In this document: positions 39,562 through 51,100 of the stretch, in pieces
How the letters are laid out: each line of letters opens with the position of its first letter
How positions within the stretch are numbered: the first letter of the stretch is position 1
DNA from: Tritrichomonas foetus
Lineage: Eukaryota; Parabasalia; Tritrichomonadida; Tritrichomonadidae
Reading direction: 5' to 3'
Assembly (NCBI GenBank): GCA_001839685.1
Contig: MLAK01000544.1
Location: 44,479-108,478, forward strand
Length of the DNA stretch: 64,000 bases
Notes under the pieces: generated by a model
Seen by the model: only the letters and a program-made list of their open reading frames with translations
Databases searched by the model: none
What the model was told of the DNA's origin: nothing
Translations under genes and position numbers: made by a program

Positions 39562-40791
39562 TATTCGTGATGTGAAATGATGTGCTCGGCCAAAACTCTC
39601 AGAAAATATTGAGCGAATAATTCAATAATTTAAATGATTTTTTCAGCAGATTTAACTTTTTAAGACAAGCCAAAAGTGTAGTGAAGAGAAATGAAATTTG
39701 GGAAATTTATCAAAATTCGTTGGTTAGTGAGTGGAAATAAATATATGTTATCTGGATTCTATAGCCCAAAATAGATGATTAGAAGAAAAAATAACCTTAT
39801 TGATATACGTTTATAGGATAAACTTTATAACAATAATTGAAAGGAAAATTGTGAAAATATAATGGTTATTAATTCAATTTTGATTTTATTTTTCTTTGAA
39901 TCGTTTTGATAAGCGAGTTGATAGATAAACAGGTGAAAAAATCACCTGCGCTGATGTAACTTTTCGAATATAACCAATTTTTTGAATACAACAATTGAAA
40001 ATTAAAAAACGATTTATCAATATATAGTTATAGCTCTTCTTAGTCTTCTTGTAAACACATCTATACCATTATCTTAGAATTTTTAATCGTCTCTCAAAGA
40101 TGCGTCAAAATGAAAATTAGCGACCGTTTAATCCAACTTTGATCGCATCATACCCCGATCAATGTTTTTCCGAACAGAATTTTGATGGCTTATATTTGCT
40201 TAAAAGAGATTCTACAAAATACTGCGTTCAAAGAGGACTTTTTCTCACCATAGTTATCATAATTTCTTTTCTCTATTTGGCCTTGTGTGATTTTGTCGAA
40301 TTTTCGTGATTATTTATTCATAAAATATAAAACTATATCTATATCATCTTTTTTGGAATGAAAATTGACTTTTTTGTTTTTGAAAAAAATGGGAAAATGA
40401 CTACGCACATTTCTTTTATTTATAACTATTTTCTCATTTAAATTTGCATTCTCTATTATACATCTTTTTTTGATAACGTTTTTCGTTGATTGTCAGGAGT
40501 AATAATAAATCACACAATTAAGGGCCTTGAATGGTTCTCTCCTAATAACAAGTATAGTTTCATTTTCTCAGTAGAAAACAGCTCGATAAACCAAAATTAA
40601 TTGTAATCGAAGTCATTCATTACTTTTTCGTGAGAAGCAATCAATTATATTAACACTATCTTCAAATCCTAATAGTTTTAAATTATGGAATGAAGATCTG
40701 ATTTTATAACTCAAATGAAAGAACATTCATATAGATATCGTTCGAACAATATTGAAAGAAATGAAAAGAATATTGGAAATTCTATATTTTA
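39562..40791. other. gene-poor region
   Basis: 1.2 kb. A 62-codon open stretch without ATG exists at 40121-40309 on the plus strand (around YPDQCFSEQNFDGLYLLKRD), protein-like in composition but unsupported otherwise. Otherwise AT-rich spacer. Confidence 0.4.
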
Positions 40792-42051
40792 TTAACAAGT
40801 GTTATATCGAATATTGAGAGATTTATGATTCTTTTTAATTGTGAAATTCTCGGATACGCTATTGCGAATGATCGGTTTTACAATTTGTTTCGATTTATAT
40901 GTTCCACTCTTACTAATATGAATCCTAGGCATTTCATATTTTCTCTGTGGCTTGAATATTATTTGTCTTTGATCACAACTACACTGAACATTTGACAAAT
41001 TAGGTTTAAAATTAGTTTCTTCTGATCCGATCAATGATTTCAACAGTCTTGTAATATATTCATTTCTTACTAACTTAAAAACCGCAGTTTTAGAATTACA
41101 TTCTTTTGAATTGATTATTTCTGCTAATTTATCCACATGAATATTTAAAAGGCTTGATGCTTTCTTCAGAGAATCAGGAAAGTTCCATTCGTTTAAGTCT
41201 GCGATATAGTCAATGAATTTGATAAAAAATTGATGAGCATTTGGATTATTTAGAGATATGAAAGGATGATTTAAAACATCAATACATGAGTAACGAGTTT
41301 CTTGATTCTTGTCTAATAAATGCATCATCAAGTCTACTGCTTCTGTTGATAAAAAGCTTGGATATTCAACTTCACCATCTACAATTAATTGAAATAGCTG
41401 TTGAATGTTTGTAGATGCAAAAGGATAATTTCCAACAAGCATTGTGTATAAAACAATGCCAACACTCCAAATATCTGTTTTAGCTGAATAGGGATATCGT
41501 AGAATAACCTCAGGTGATGTATACATTGGAGATCCACAAGCAGTTCCATATAAGGCTTCATTAGGATTACAAAATTTTGAGAGTCCAAAGTCTGTTAATC
41601 TAATGTGTCCATTATTATCAACTAAAATATTATCGATTTTAATATCACGATGAATTAGTCCCTTTTTGTTCATATCCTGAATTGCAATTACGAGCTCAAT
41701 CAAAATAGTACTAGCATATTTTTCACTAAGATATCCATTGTTCATTATAACATCTTTTAGTGATCCTTTTGGTACATATTCCATTACAATTGCGATTGTG
41801 TTTTCTATTTGAAAATATTCATAAATTTTAACAATGAAAGGATTATCGAATTCCTTCATTATTTTGACTTCTTGTTCAAATCTTTCTCTATTCTCATTTA
41901 AAAAATCAATGACTTTAATCGCGCAGAATTGATTTGAAATTGTATTGGTTGCAAGATAAACATTTGCAGAGGCTCCTGAACCAATAATATCTAGTATTAT
42001 ATAGTCTTTCATTAATTCTTGAAGTTTACTAGGGATTTTAAAGAAGTTCAT
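40792..42051 (-). CDS. CAMK/AMPK-like Ser/Thr protein kinase
   Basis: 419 residues from an ATG at 42051. Glycine loop GSGASANVYLA (24-34), ATP lysine K46 in CAIKV, catalytic HRDIKIDN (133-140), DFG at 153-155, and a TSPE form of APE near 178-181; all key residues are present. The activation segment CGSPMYTSPE is of SNF1/CAMKL type. After the kinase, about residues 285-345, a short helical region (LKKASSLLNIHVDKLAEIIN) recalls the UBA-like region of MARK/SNF1 kinases. The C-terminal tail is basic. TCATTTT, an initiator-like motif, is just before the ATG. Its substrate is unknown; trichomonads have large expansions of this class. Confidence 0.85.
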   Translation of the reverse strand: MNFFKIPSKLQELMKDYIILDIIGSGASANVYLATNTISNQFCAIKVIDFLNENRERFEQEVKIMKEFDNPFIVKIYEYFQIENTIAIVMEYVPKGSLKDVIMNNGYLSEKYASTILIELVIAIQDMNKKGLIHRDIKIDNILVDNNGHIRLTDFGLSKFCNPNEALYGTACGSPMYTSPEVILRYPYSAKTDIWSVGIVLYTMLVGNYPFASTNIQQLFQLIVDGEVEYPSFLSTEAVDLMMHLLDKNQETRYSCIDVLNHPFISLNNPNAHQFFIKFIDYIADLNEWNFPDSLKKASSLLNIHVDKLAEIINSKECNSKTAVFKLVRNEYITRLLKSLIGSEETNFKPNLSNVQCSCDQRQIIFKPQRKYEMPRIHISKSGTYKSKQIVKPIIRNSVSENFTIKKNHKSLNIRYNTC

Positions 42052-43086
42052 CAGAAAATGAAATGATAATCATCAAAATTCCGGAAAATTACCATATGAA
42101 AAAGTTATGAGGTATCAATACAAATATTGAATATGTAATTCCGAGTTTTTCATTAACGATAAGATTTCAGAGTTTGAAATTGAATATATTGAAATTCGAA
42201 AATTTCCACAAATCGGTGAAATAGAAATTGCTCTATTCGGTCCTATCAAAAGTGCTCACATAATGAAATGATAACCAGATTGTTCTCTGTTTTTTCCACA
42301 TAATATTTCTATTTATTTAGAATACTGATTCATGGAAACACCAAATCTCCAATTAGAAGTTTTTCAAATAATCCAATCATGCTATTGAATTAATGTCAAA
42401 TTTTCAATGAGTTATTAAATAATGTTCTATTGATCAAAATTTTTGCTAGCTGCACCATTTGATAAGAAAAGAATAAACATAGATTATAAGAAACATAAGC
42501 AAATATCGGCGACTTGAACTAAGAGTTGAGCTAATAAATTTTGTTGTTCGATCATTTTTTTTGTGGCATTTTCAAAGATCATAGAATTATTGAAAAAATT
42601 AATCGAGAGAAAAAAAATATCGTCCTAACGTGCTTTGAGAGCCATCTGATCATATCATGCCAAATTTTTACCGTATGACTAAATGGCAAATGATTAGGAT
42701 AGTTATAAAATTTATTACTTAATAAGTTAAGCTTATTATTTCATGATCTTTACAATGAAAATGACAAATTGCATTTTTTAGTGATTGAACATGGATCGAA
42801 ATAAAAAATGCTGAATAACCTTCTTTTATTCTTCAATACTAATGAATTAATAGTTTGATGGATATGTAAAATCTTTTCATGAGACCAAAAGTATTATTTG
42901 ATTTTCTTCAGTACCGAAATATCAGTCAGTAGCACCGGTACTAAATAAGACCGAAATATCAGTCAGCAATTTTTTTATAAAGGTAATTTACAAAGTCACA
43001 TAATAACTTCGATAACATTAAAATAAAGATGACTTAAAAATTAAATATCATATTTTTTTTATGATATTCTTCTATAATGATAGAGT
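42052..43086. other. gene-free region with a 17 bp direct repeat
   Basis: ACCGAAATATCAGTCAG occurs at 42913-42929 and 42950-42966 (37 bp period). No gene was seen in the other about 1 kb. Confidence 0.45.
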
Positions 43087-43830
43087 TTATAATAAAACAA
43101 TATAGATGTTAACAGAGCCTAATTCATGATGATACGTGTAAATTATATACATCATAAAATAAAGCAAGATATATTCACCGCACGCAGTAATTGTTGTATT
43201 TCGACGATGTGAAAGATACCAATCAAGTCCTCCAAATAAGAACAATCCAAAAACAGCAAACATTAATGAAATAATTCGAGTTCTCTGAATTTCATTTGAT
43301 GTTTTATCATTATTTTTCCATGAAACGAATTCGAAAAGAAGAATAGAAACAAATCCCATGAATGCAAACATAAAATGATGCGTATGATCTAAATGAATAG
43401 AAAAGAAACCAAGTCCTGCAATTCCAAGTGATGAAGTAGAAGCCAATATGAATAAAATAATATTAACCAATTTTGTAGTCTTGCAATAATGGCTAACATA
43501 AAGTGCATGTGCAAACAAACAAAATCCAGTTGTAAATGATCCCATTCCCATTGAAATTGCAAAAAATGAATCATTTGGATATTCTGTTCCAGTTTCTGAT
43601 ATAGTGGGTAAATAATTTGACCATCTTCCTTGCATAATGAATATTATTAATATTATCACACCAATTGATAAAGGAAAAATAAAAGCCAAAAATGATAATA
43701 TTCTAGGATGAAGATTAACTAAAATTTTATGAGTATAATTATCAAGAGCATCTTCAGTTTTCTCTTTCTTTTGAACAATACTGGATGTCTCTATGCTCTT
43801 TTTTGATGTTTTAGTGTCGATTGTCGACAT
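43087..43830 (-). CDS. Frag1/DRAM/Sfk1-family six-helix membrane protein
   Basis: 247 residues from an ATG at 43830 with a TCACTTT initiator-like leader. After a cytosolic N-tail of about 40 residues there are six hydrophobic segments. The loop LPTISETGTEYPNDSFFAIS carries the conserved 'isetga..P...F' motif of the Frag1/DRAM/Sfk1 family. FGGLDWYLSHRR follows near the end. Family members sit in lysosome, ER or plasma membranes and affect autophagy or lipid distribution; the role here is not known. It is transcribed divergently from the LRR gene 132 bases away. Confidence 0.75.
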   Translation of the reverse strand: MSTIDTKTSKKSIETSSIVQKKEKTEDALDNYTHKILVNLHPRILSFLAFIFPLSIGVIILIIFIMQGRWSNYLPTISETGTEYPNDSFFAISMGMGSFTTGFCLFAHALYVSHYCKTTKLVNIILFILASTSSLGIAGLGFFSIHLDHTHHFMFAFMGFVSILLFEFVSWKNNDKTSNEIQRTRIISLMFAVFGLFLFGGLDWYLSHRRNTTITACGEYILLYFMMYIIYTYHHELGSVNIYIVLL

Positions 43831-43962
43831 CGAAAAAGTGAAAATATAAACAAGTCAAAAAGTGAATTTCCCGATCCAACATTGTAAAGTATTAAATTTG
43901 ATTTAAAAGTATATCTGGTCATATAAAACTGCAAATTTTTTCGACCGTTTACATACTAGAAA
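43831..43962. promoter_or_regulatory. Bidirectional promoter region
   Basis: 132 bases between two divergent starts. It contains CCGTTTA at 43945-43951 and the 11-mer TATCTGGTCAT at 43912-43922; the latter also occurs in the other divergent promoter (48092-48102). Confidence 0.5.
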
Positions 43963-44739
43963 ATGAAGGATTCCAAAGAAACCTTAAAACAAGCCCTTCA
44001 GAGACAACGTAGGCAAATGTCTCTCAAGGGAGTTCTTGATTTTACAGGTATTCAAACAGATAACTTAGCCGATCTGAATCAACAAAACGCATTAGTTGAA
44101 CTTATCATCAATGATTCCTCAATAAAGAATTTCAGCACTCTCAAAGAACAGAAAAACATGAAATCTATTATTGCAGATAATTCCAAAATTCAAACGCTCG
44201 CCGGCTTATCAATCCAACCACGTTTATCGAAAATTTCTTTAATAAATACACCGATTGGAAACACAGAAAATTTCCGGATTGCCGCTTTGGTCGCAATTGG
44301 CCAAAGGCTCTCGTCAATCAATGGAATTCCAGTAACAAAATCCGAACGGAGAATGGCCCAATGCTACCCGCCAATAGCCAAGCGGCTTGTCGATCATGGC
44401 TGGGCTCTTCAATATCCACCACCATCTTTATTAGATTTCAAATATTTGGTTAAGAAATTTGGCTTAGGAGGAGTAAGCGAAGAAGAGTATTTGGCCCAAC
44501 TCCCTCCACCAAAGAACCTATCGCCACCAGCTTCACCCAAAAAATCCCAAATTTTGGTTGATGATATTCAAGATCAATCATTTAGTGAAAAAGTGGCTGG
44601 AATTTTGAGACCACTCGGTTTTGCAATCAGATATGGCGCTGAAATGAACAACGATATTCTTTCTGCAGTATCAAGCATTTGCGAAGTCGTATCAAAGATT
44701 GAAAATATTAATGATGAAGAAGAAGAAATTAACGAATAA
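43963..44739 (+). CDS. LRR protein with LRRcap-like end (SDS22-like)
   Basis: 258 residues from an ATG at 43963. About three SDS22-type repeats (residues about 40-110) end in an LRRcap-like stretch, ALVAIGQRLSSINGIPVTKSER. The second half has no fold I recognise and ends in an acidic tail. The arrangement resembles short LRR proteins of flagella or of phosphatase regulators, but a precise assignment is not possible. Its 3' end abuts the second 18 bp minisatellite. Confidence 0.65.
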   Translation: MKDSKETLKQALQRQRRQMSLKGVLDFTGIQTDNLADLNQQNALVELIINDSSIKNFSTLKEQKNMKSIIADNSKIQTLAGLSIQPRLSKISLINTPIGNTENFRIAALVAIGQRLSSINGIPVTKSERRMAQCYPPIAKRLVDHGWALQYPPPSLLDFKYLVKKFGLGGVSEEEYLAQLPPPKNLSPPASPKKSQILVDDIQDQSFSEKVAGILRPLGFAIRYGAEMNNDILSAVSSICEVVSKIENINDEEEEINE

Positions 44740-44901
44740 ATATTTTATTATTCTACATTAAACTTTCTACCGCACATTTTGTCTATCTTCATTTTTTCTC
44801 TTTACAATTATGAGTTTCTACATCAAATTTTTCTTCTTTTTCCTTGATTTTTTTTTTTTTTTTTTATCAGCTGTGATAATCTTCTGAATATTTTTCTACT
44901 T

Positions 44902-45012
44902 ACTTTTGTTTTTCTAATTACTTTTATTTTTCTAATTACTTTTGTTTTTCTAATTACTTTTGTTTTTCTAATTACTTTTGCTTTTCTAATTACTTTTACT
45001 TTTCTACTTTGG
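44902..45012. repeat. 18 bp minisatellite between convergent genes
   Basis: About six copies of an 18 bp unit, TAATTACTTTTGTTTTTC, with single-base variants. The minus strand is therefore open across it as a false 75-codon frame of VIRK repeats. It follows a T-rich tract near 44845-44866 and lies between the 3' ends of the SDS22-like gene and the TKL kinase. Confidence 0.85.
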
Positions 45013-45153
45013 TGATTATTTGAATCTTTATAAAATTTCTTTATTAGCAACCACTTTTATTTAAAACAACAATGTAAAATTAAAATTTTAGTATATCAAT
45101 AAAATTACGTAAAATTATAGAAAAGAAAGATATATAAGCCGCATAAATACAAT

Positions 45154-48075
45154 TTATTCAGAGTTTGCAAGATAAGAATGAATTCGAAGCAAGTTGGGGC
45201 GTCGTGGATCAGTTATTTTACATTGTAAAATAATTTCATCCACAATATCTATCACGCCTAAATCTCTTATGAATATCCTTGCCTTTTTTATTGCTGCAAG
45301 ATACAACAAAATTGATATGAGAATTTCATTGTCTTGTTGTATGAACAAATCTTTTGTTTTCTGGAAAAATTTTAGAATGACTTTCTTCTTCTTGAAAACT
45401 CGACTTGTGTAAGGATTAGTAATAATTCTATTAATAGATAAAAGCGCCATTTTACACAATTCTATATGATCAACCAAATCTAAAAGCTTTAAAACAAATG
45501 TTGAGTTTATGTCCCACTGACCAACATGTGCTAAAATATTCGCTAAGCATGAAAGTGGCTCAATTCCTAGTTTTCTTGATTCACAAACATTCATTAATGG
45601 TTCAATTGCAGCAGAGATTCCTTCTAATTTGATTGAACATGAAGATAAAGAAATTAGAACTCGGATTGCAAGTTGAACTAATGGAATGTTTTGAGATTCA
45701 AGTAATCGAATTATATATGTGTGAATTGATAGTTCTACACAAATATTTCGTGTTTCTTTAATATTAGAAAGAACACCAAAAAAATTTAATGCTGACACAG
45801 TGATTTCATTATCAGATTTGAATGAATTTTTAACAAATTCTGATAAATCCTTTTTATATGGTGATAAAAGTGAATAGACATTGATTTCATTTCGTAAATT
45901 TGATAAAATTGCTGCAATTGAAATTGCAGAAAAGGCAGCGATAGAAGGGATAGTAGAATTTAGGTGTTTTATTATTGTACCAATATAATTTGATGTCATT
46001 AATGATGTTGCTTTGTTATAACAAAGTGCATAACATATCCTCATAGAATGAATTAATTGATATTCATTGTTTAAACAAGAAATAAAACTAGGATAAAAAT
46101 CATTTGATGTAGAAATATAATCATATGTAGCCTGATCATGTAAATATAAAGAAAGTAGACATAGAAAAGTCAAAAGAAGCTCAGAATAAACACTTACTTG
46201 TTTAATAGAAACTGGAAACTCATCGATAAAGATTTGAAGTGTTCTTGAACGAACAGATGAATCAACACACAAATTAGTTAACAATAAAAGTGATGAATTT
46301 AAAACATATTGACATTGACTAATTAACAATGAGCATATTTTTTCAGGACCATATAAAGAAATTATTTGTTTTCGAACTTGATCATATTCAATAATCAAAA
46401 CCAAAAGTTCAACAATTGACCGTAAAAGAACTTGATTTGTTTCAGGAATTGAATTAATTAAGAGATTTTCAATAATTATTATAAAATCATTCCCATTTTG
46501 GACTTTTTTCTGTTCAACAATTACAGTAAATAAATCGACGGCTTTTTGCCGGACACTTAAATCAACACATAATAAATATGAAGACAGTCTCAATAAGTGA
46601 ATTGTTTGAAAGTAAAATTTAAAATTAGAATTGTCAGCTCTTGCAACGTAAAATAAACAATCTAGAAGGTTTGGAACCAAGAAAGTTGTAATTTCGGATA
46701 AAATAAAAAGAAGGTCATTTTGACAGTTATTTTGGAAAAAATGACTTCGAAGTAGAGAATTTTGAAGTAAAACTGTTAAAATGTTAATGATTAAAACAAT
46801 TGTATTTTGGTCATTAATTGTTTGTAAATGATTCGATAAATAAACAATTAACTGGTTATATTTAACGAGTTTTAGTGTCGCTGCTGGATCTTCCAATATA
46901 GATGCAATAATAGAAATAGGCTGTGTACTATTTTGTAACTTATTTATTAATTGCTCAAGCATTTTACTATTAATTTTTTCAACACATAAATCATTACTTA
47001 CATTATTCATCTTATTTATCATACTATTATTGACACTATTATTAATACTATCATTGGTACTATTTGTTGCTTGATTAGAATTATAATTAAGCTTATAATT
47101 TGATGTATTTAGTAAGTTTGAAATAGGAAGTTGTTTGGTTCCAGAGAAATGTTCGATGAATGATTTTAAGCGGGAGATGTCAGTTCCTGGAAAAGTTATT
47201 GTACATGATTCTAAAGCATTAATTATTCTCTTAAATTCAGGTCTTTTTGTTGGATCTTCGTCCCAGCAGGCTTTAATCAGTCTTGCAAGATTTTTTGGAC
47301 AATTCAAAGGGATTTTCGGTCGAATTTTTTGATTAATGACAGCAAGAGCAATTTCAACTCTGTTTAAACCATTGAATGGAATGTCACCAGTGAACATTTC
47401 CCATAAAATAATACCATAACTGTAAACATCAGCTTTTTGATTGTATTTTTGGGAATTAAGAACTTCTGGAGCAATCCATTGGGCAGTACCAATTCCAGAT
47501 GTCATTAAAAAATTATTTTTTAAGGCAGCAACGCCAAAATCGCTAATTTTTGGTAAATCATTCGCATCTAATAAAATATTCATTGATTTTAAGTCTCTGT
47601 GAATGACTCCTTTTGAATGAACATATTCCATTCCATAGGCAATGCCAAGAGCGATAATTGAGAGCTTTGTTGGTTGAAGGCTTGAAAAAGTTAATTTTGA
47701 ATGTAATCTTGAGAAAAGTGACCCACCACTCATAAATTGAGTGATTATTGAACAATGTGGTGAAAAAATAGCACCAACAAATGGAATAATCGCAAAATGA
47801 TTTAATTTGGATATGACTTTGATTTCATTTTGAAATGCAATAAAATTTTCTTCATTTTCTGTATCAATCATTTCCTTTATTGCTATTAAATTTTTGGTAC
47901 TTTTTTGATAGCCAATAAAAACATGGGCAAAAGCTCCAGAATCAATTTCCTTCTGAATCTCTATGTCATCACTACTGATTTCCCACTTCTTTCTGAACTT
48001 CGATGATAATATAATCATGTTTGATTGGCTTTTTTCGTCATCTTCATTTTTCATAACTAACTTTTGAATAATCAT
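45154..48075 (-). CDS. TKL-type protein kinase with C-terminal helical repeats
   Basis: 973 residues from ATG 48075; the frame extends one TTG codon further. An alternative ATG is seven codons in. Kinase domain about residues 35-300: GAFAHVFIG loop, K67 in AIKEM, HRDLKSMN at 159-166, DFG at 179-181, APEVL following. The GTAQWIAPEV activation segment and VYSYGIILWEM are of the TKL class. Residues about 300-380 are Asn/Ser-rich linker. The last 550 residues are mostly helical repeats of ARM/HEAT type (LRSIVELLVLIIEYDQVR, LLLLTNLCVDSSVRS). The combination of a TKL kinase with an ARM-like C-terminus is common in trichomonad kinomes. Divergent from the Sel1 kinase gene with 77 bases between starts. 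Confidence 0.82.
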   Translation of the reverse strand: MIIQKLVMKNEDDEKSQSNMIILSSKFRKKWEISSDDIEIQKEIDSGAFAHVFIGYQKSTKNLIAIKEMIDTENEENFIAFQNEIKVISKLNHFAIIPFVGAIFSPHCSIITQFMSGGSLFSRLHSKLTFSSLQPTKLSIIALGIAYGMEYVHSKGVIHRDLKSMNILLDANDLPKISDFGVAALKNNFLMTSGIGTAQWIAPEVLNSQKYNQKADVYSYGIILWEMFTGDIPFNGLNRVEIALAVINQKIRPKIPLNCPKNLARLIKACWDEDPTKRPEFKRIINALESCTITFPGTDISRLKSFIEHFSGTKQLPISNLLNTSNYKLNYNSNQATNSTNDSINNSVNNSMINKMNNVSNDLCVEKINSKMLEQLINKLQNSTQPISIIASILEDPAATLKLVKYNQLIVYLSNHLQTINDQNTIVLIINILTVLLQNSLLRSHFFQNNCQNDLLFILSEITTFLVPNLLDCLFYVARADNSNFKFYFQTIHLLRLSSYLLCVDLSVRQKAVDLFTVIVEQKKVQNGNDFIIIIENLLINSIPETNQVLLRSIVELLVLIIEYDQVRKQIISLYGPEKICSLLISQCQYVLNSSLLLLTNLCVDSSVRSRTLQIFIDEFPVSIKQVSVYSELLLTFLCLLSLYLHDQATYDYISTSNDFYPSFISCLNNEYQLIHSMRICYALCYNKATSLMTSNYIGTIIKHLNSTIPSIAAFSAISIAAILSNLRNEINVYSLLSPYKKDLSEFVKNSFKSDNEITVSALNFFGVLSNIKETRNICVELSIHTYIIRLLESQNIPLVQLAIRVLISLSSCSIKLEGISAAIEPLMNVCESRKLGIEPLSCLANILAHVGQWDINSTFVLKLLDLVDHIELCKMALLSINRIITNPYTSRVFKKKKVILKFFQKTKDLFIQQDNEILISILLYLAAIKKARIFIRDLGVIDIVDEIILQCKITDPRRPNLLRIHSYLANSE

Positions 48076-48152
48076 CAAATTTTTAAATAATTATCTGGTC
48101 ATGATAATACAAATCAAAAGCCATTTAAACAAACAAAAAGCTTAATAGATTA
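48076..48152. promoter_or_regulatory. Bidirectional promoter region
   Basis: 77 bases between divergent kinase genes. Contains TATCTGGTCAT (48092-48102), the same 11-mer as in the other divergent promoter of this window. Confidence 0.45.
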
Positions 48153-51100
48153 ATGACAATTATCACGCCTCAAAGAAGATTGAAGAAATCTATTCAGGAG
48201 ACTTTAACATATTCTGTTGAAGTAAGAGAGAATGAAGTTTTTTTGTTGAAAGTTTTTCACACTTTTAAATTAAAATGTATATTTTGTTCAACAGAAAATC
48301 TTAATTTCGATTTTATTACAAAAGAAGTAAATTATTCTCCAATTATAGTTTTTTCATTCTTTCAGAATGATAATATATTCGTTTTATGCAGCCGGAATTC
48401 ATGTTTTTTATTAAAAATTAACACATCTCATAAAAACTTTCCCAGAATTCGCGACTTTCTGCAAAATTCTGTTTTTTCATCTCTTTATAGAAACCATTTC
48501 CAAGTTAATAAGAAACCAATAGAATATATAAAAAGAATTGTTGCTATTCCTCTTAAATTTGAGGATGAAAAATCTTTAAAAAATGTTTTTGGCTTTTCCA
48601 TCAATGTTAACGATCACAATTCCAGAAACAGTATCAACAATGAAATCGAAAATGATTTATATTTTTTCCACATGTACCTTGAATGGATAAATGACTATTC
48701 TAATCTTAAGAAAGATGGTTTAAATCTCGATGACTTTAAATACTTTACATTTGATATAATACATTTGTTTTTTATTAGACGGCTTTACTACAAAACTAAA
48801 TATTTCGAAAATCCTACATTTTTTGATTTTAATAACTATTTGGTTTCTCTTAAAGCAAATAAAACCAGTGATGATGATGGTTGTATCCAAACAAAGAATG
48901 ATAATTTACAAAGTGATAATTCACGAAATGATAATTTACCAAGCAAGCATAAATATGTAAACATCTATAGCATTGATTATTCTCAATATAATAACTGCCA
49001 AGAGTTGGTCGAATTTCAAAGAAATGAATTTTTGACTGTACGTGCAGTTGGAGGAGGAGGGGTCGGGCAAATTTATTTGGTATTTCATTTAAAAAGTCAT
49101 TTTTTTGTTGCTTTAAAAACATTCAATAATAAAGGGAATTTTTCTGATGAGCGTTATTTAAGCGAAAAATATGCTTATGAAAATTTAAATCATCAATTTA
49201 TTGTGAAATGTTACGGTTTTATTAAGAAATCATCTAGAAATCTTCAAAACCATTTAGTATTGCAATTTATGTGCTTTGGAGATGCATCTTCATTGTTAAT
49301 AGAACATAAAAATTGTTATAATGTCAAAATAAAAGATTTTGAAAGTTCTAAAATATTGATTCGTGCTTTATATATATTACACTATTTTCATTATCGTAAC
49401 TTTTTACACCGCGATTTTAAATTATCAAATTTTCTTATGGATAATAACAATCGCTTTTTCCTTAGTGATTTTGATACTGCTTGCATCAATACTCAAGATC
49501 ACACACTAAATAAAGGGACTTTATATTATGCAGCACCAGAAGTGGCAGAAGAAAAATTTTATTCTAAAAAACTTGATGTATTTTCCCTTGGTGTTCTGGC
49601 ATTTGAATTATTTAATAAAATTTTAATTTATGAACACTATTCATTAGAACAATGGAGAAATATGATTAACACTAATGAATTAATAGAGGAATATTCTGTT
49701 GATACAATCAAATATCCCGAAAGTGCATTTAGATATATAATATCTAATTGTTTAAATAATGATCCAACCAAAAGACCATATTCTTCCCAATTACTAAATA
49801 ATATTCTTATATCATTTTCTAAAATTGGAGAGCTCGAAAAAGAAATCATACAAAAATATTATCAATATGCAGGAATTCAAAATAATTATTACCAAAGAAT
49901 GTCAACAATTTTTGGTATTTTTAGGAGAAAATTAAAGAGTATAAAAAGCATTTCGAGTCTCATAGAAAATATTTCGTCAAACGAACTACAGAACAACAAC
50001 CATCTGTCAGATATATTTCATATGAATAGCTCAAAAAATACTCATGACAATAATAGGGGAGATATTTCTGATCCAAACTTATATCTGGGCTTATCATACT
50101 TGATTCAAGATAGCACTCATTTTGACATTGATAAAGGAATTCACGAATTAGAACAACTAGCAGATAAAAATAGTTCCGATGCCCAATATTGTCTTGGATT
50201 AGTCTACTCAACTATAGAACTTAGGCACTATGATATCAACTTAGCTCTAAAATATTTAAAAGAATCGTCAAATCAAAATAATTCTGATGCACAATATCGT
50301 ATAGGACTTATTTACATTGATGAAGATCAATATGATATTGAAAAAGCCATTTATTTTTTTAAAAAATCGGCTAATCAAGGAAATCCTGAAGCACAATATT
50401 TTCTTGGCTTGCATTATTATATCAATTCTAGTAGTCTAAGTGACGTTAGAATGGCAATGGATTATTTCAAACAATCTGCAGTGCAAAACCATTCAGATGC
50501 ACTTTGTTGCCTTGGCTTAATTTATCTTGATGATAAAAACAATTTCTATGATAAACAAAAGTCTTTCTATTATTTTAAAAAATCAGCATGTCTCAATAAC
50601 TCTGACGCACAATATCATGTTGGATTTCATTACTTTACTATAGACCATAGTAAACCCAATATTAATAAAGCATTATACTATTTTGAATTATCAGCACGCG
50701 AAAACAATTCAAGAGCTCAATTTTTTGTTGGATTAATTTATGCTAATCAATCTTTTGGTCACTTCAATCTCCAAAAATCGGTGTATTATCTCGAAAAATC
50801 GGCAAATCAATGCAATTCGGATGCACAACGTTATCTTGGCATATACTATCAGGATCCTGAATATGATGGATATGACCTAGATAAAGCTATTTATTATCTT
50901 ACTAAAGCTTCATATCAAGGGGATTCTGAGGCACAATATATGCTTGGACATATTTATTTTACCCTAGGAAAAGATCACAGAGATTGCTCCAAAGCATTCT
51001 ATTATCTAAAACAATCCGCAAAACGAGGACATTCTACTGCTCAGTACAATTTAGCCATGATATATTTTCAGGAAAAATCTCCTAATATTGATCTTAACAA

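Noticed and set aside
40121..40309. 62-codon plus-strand open stretch
   Set aside because: No ATG, no motif, and isolated in a gene-poor region; may be chance.
44823..45050. 75-codon VIRK-repeat frame
   Set aside because: Created by the 18 bp minisatellite; the unit length is a multiple of three, which keeps any frame open.
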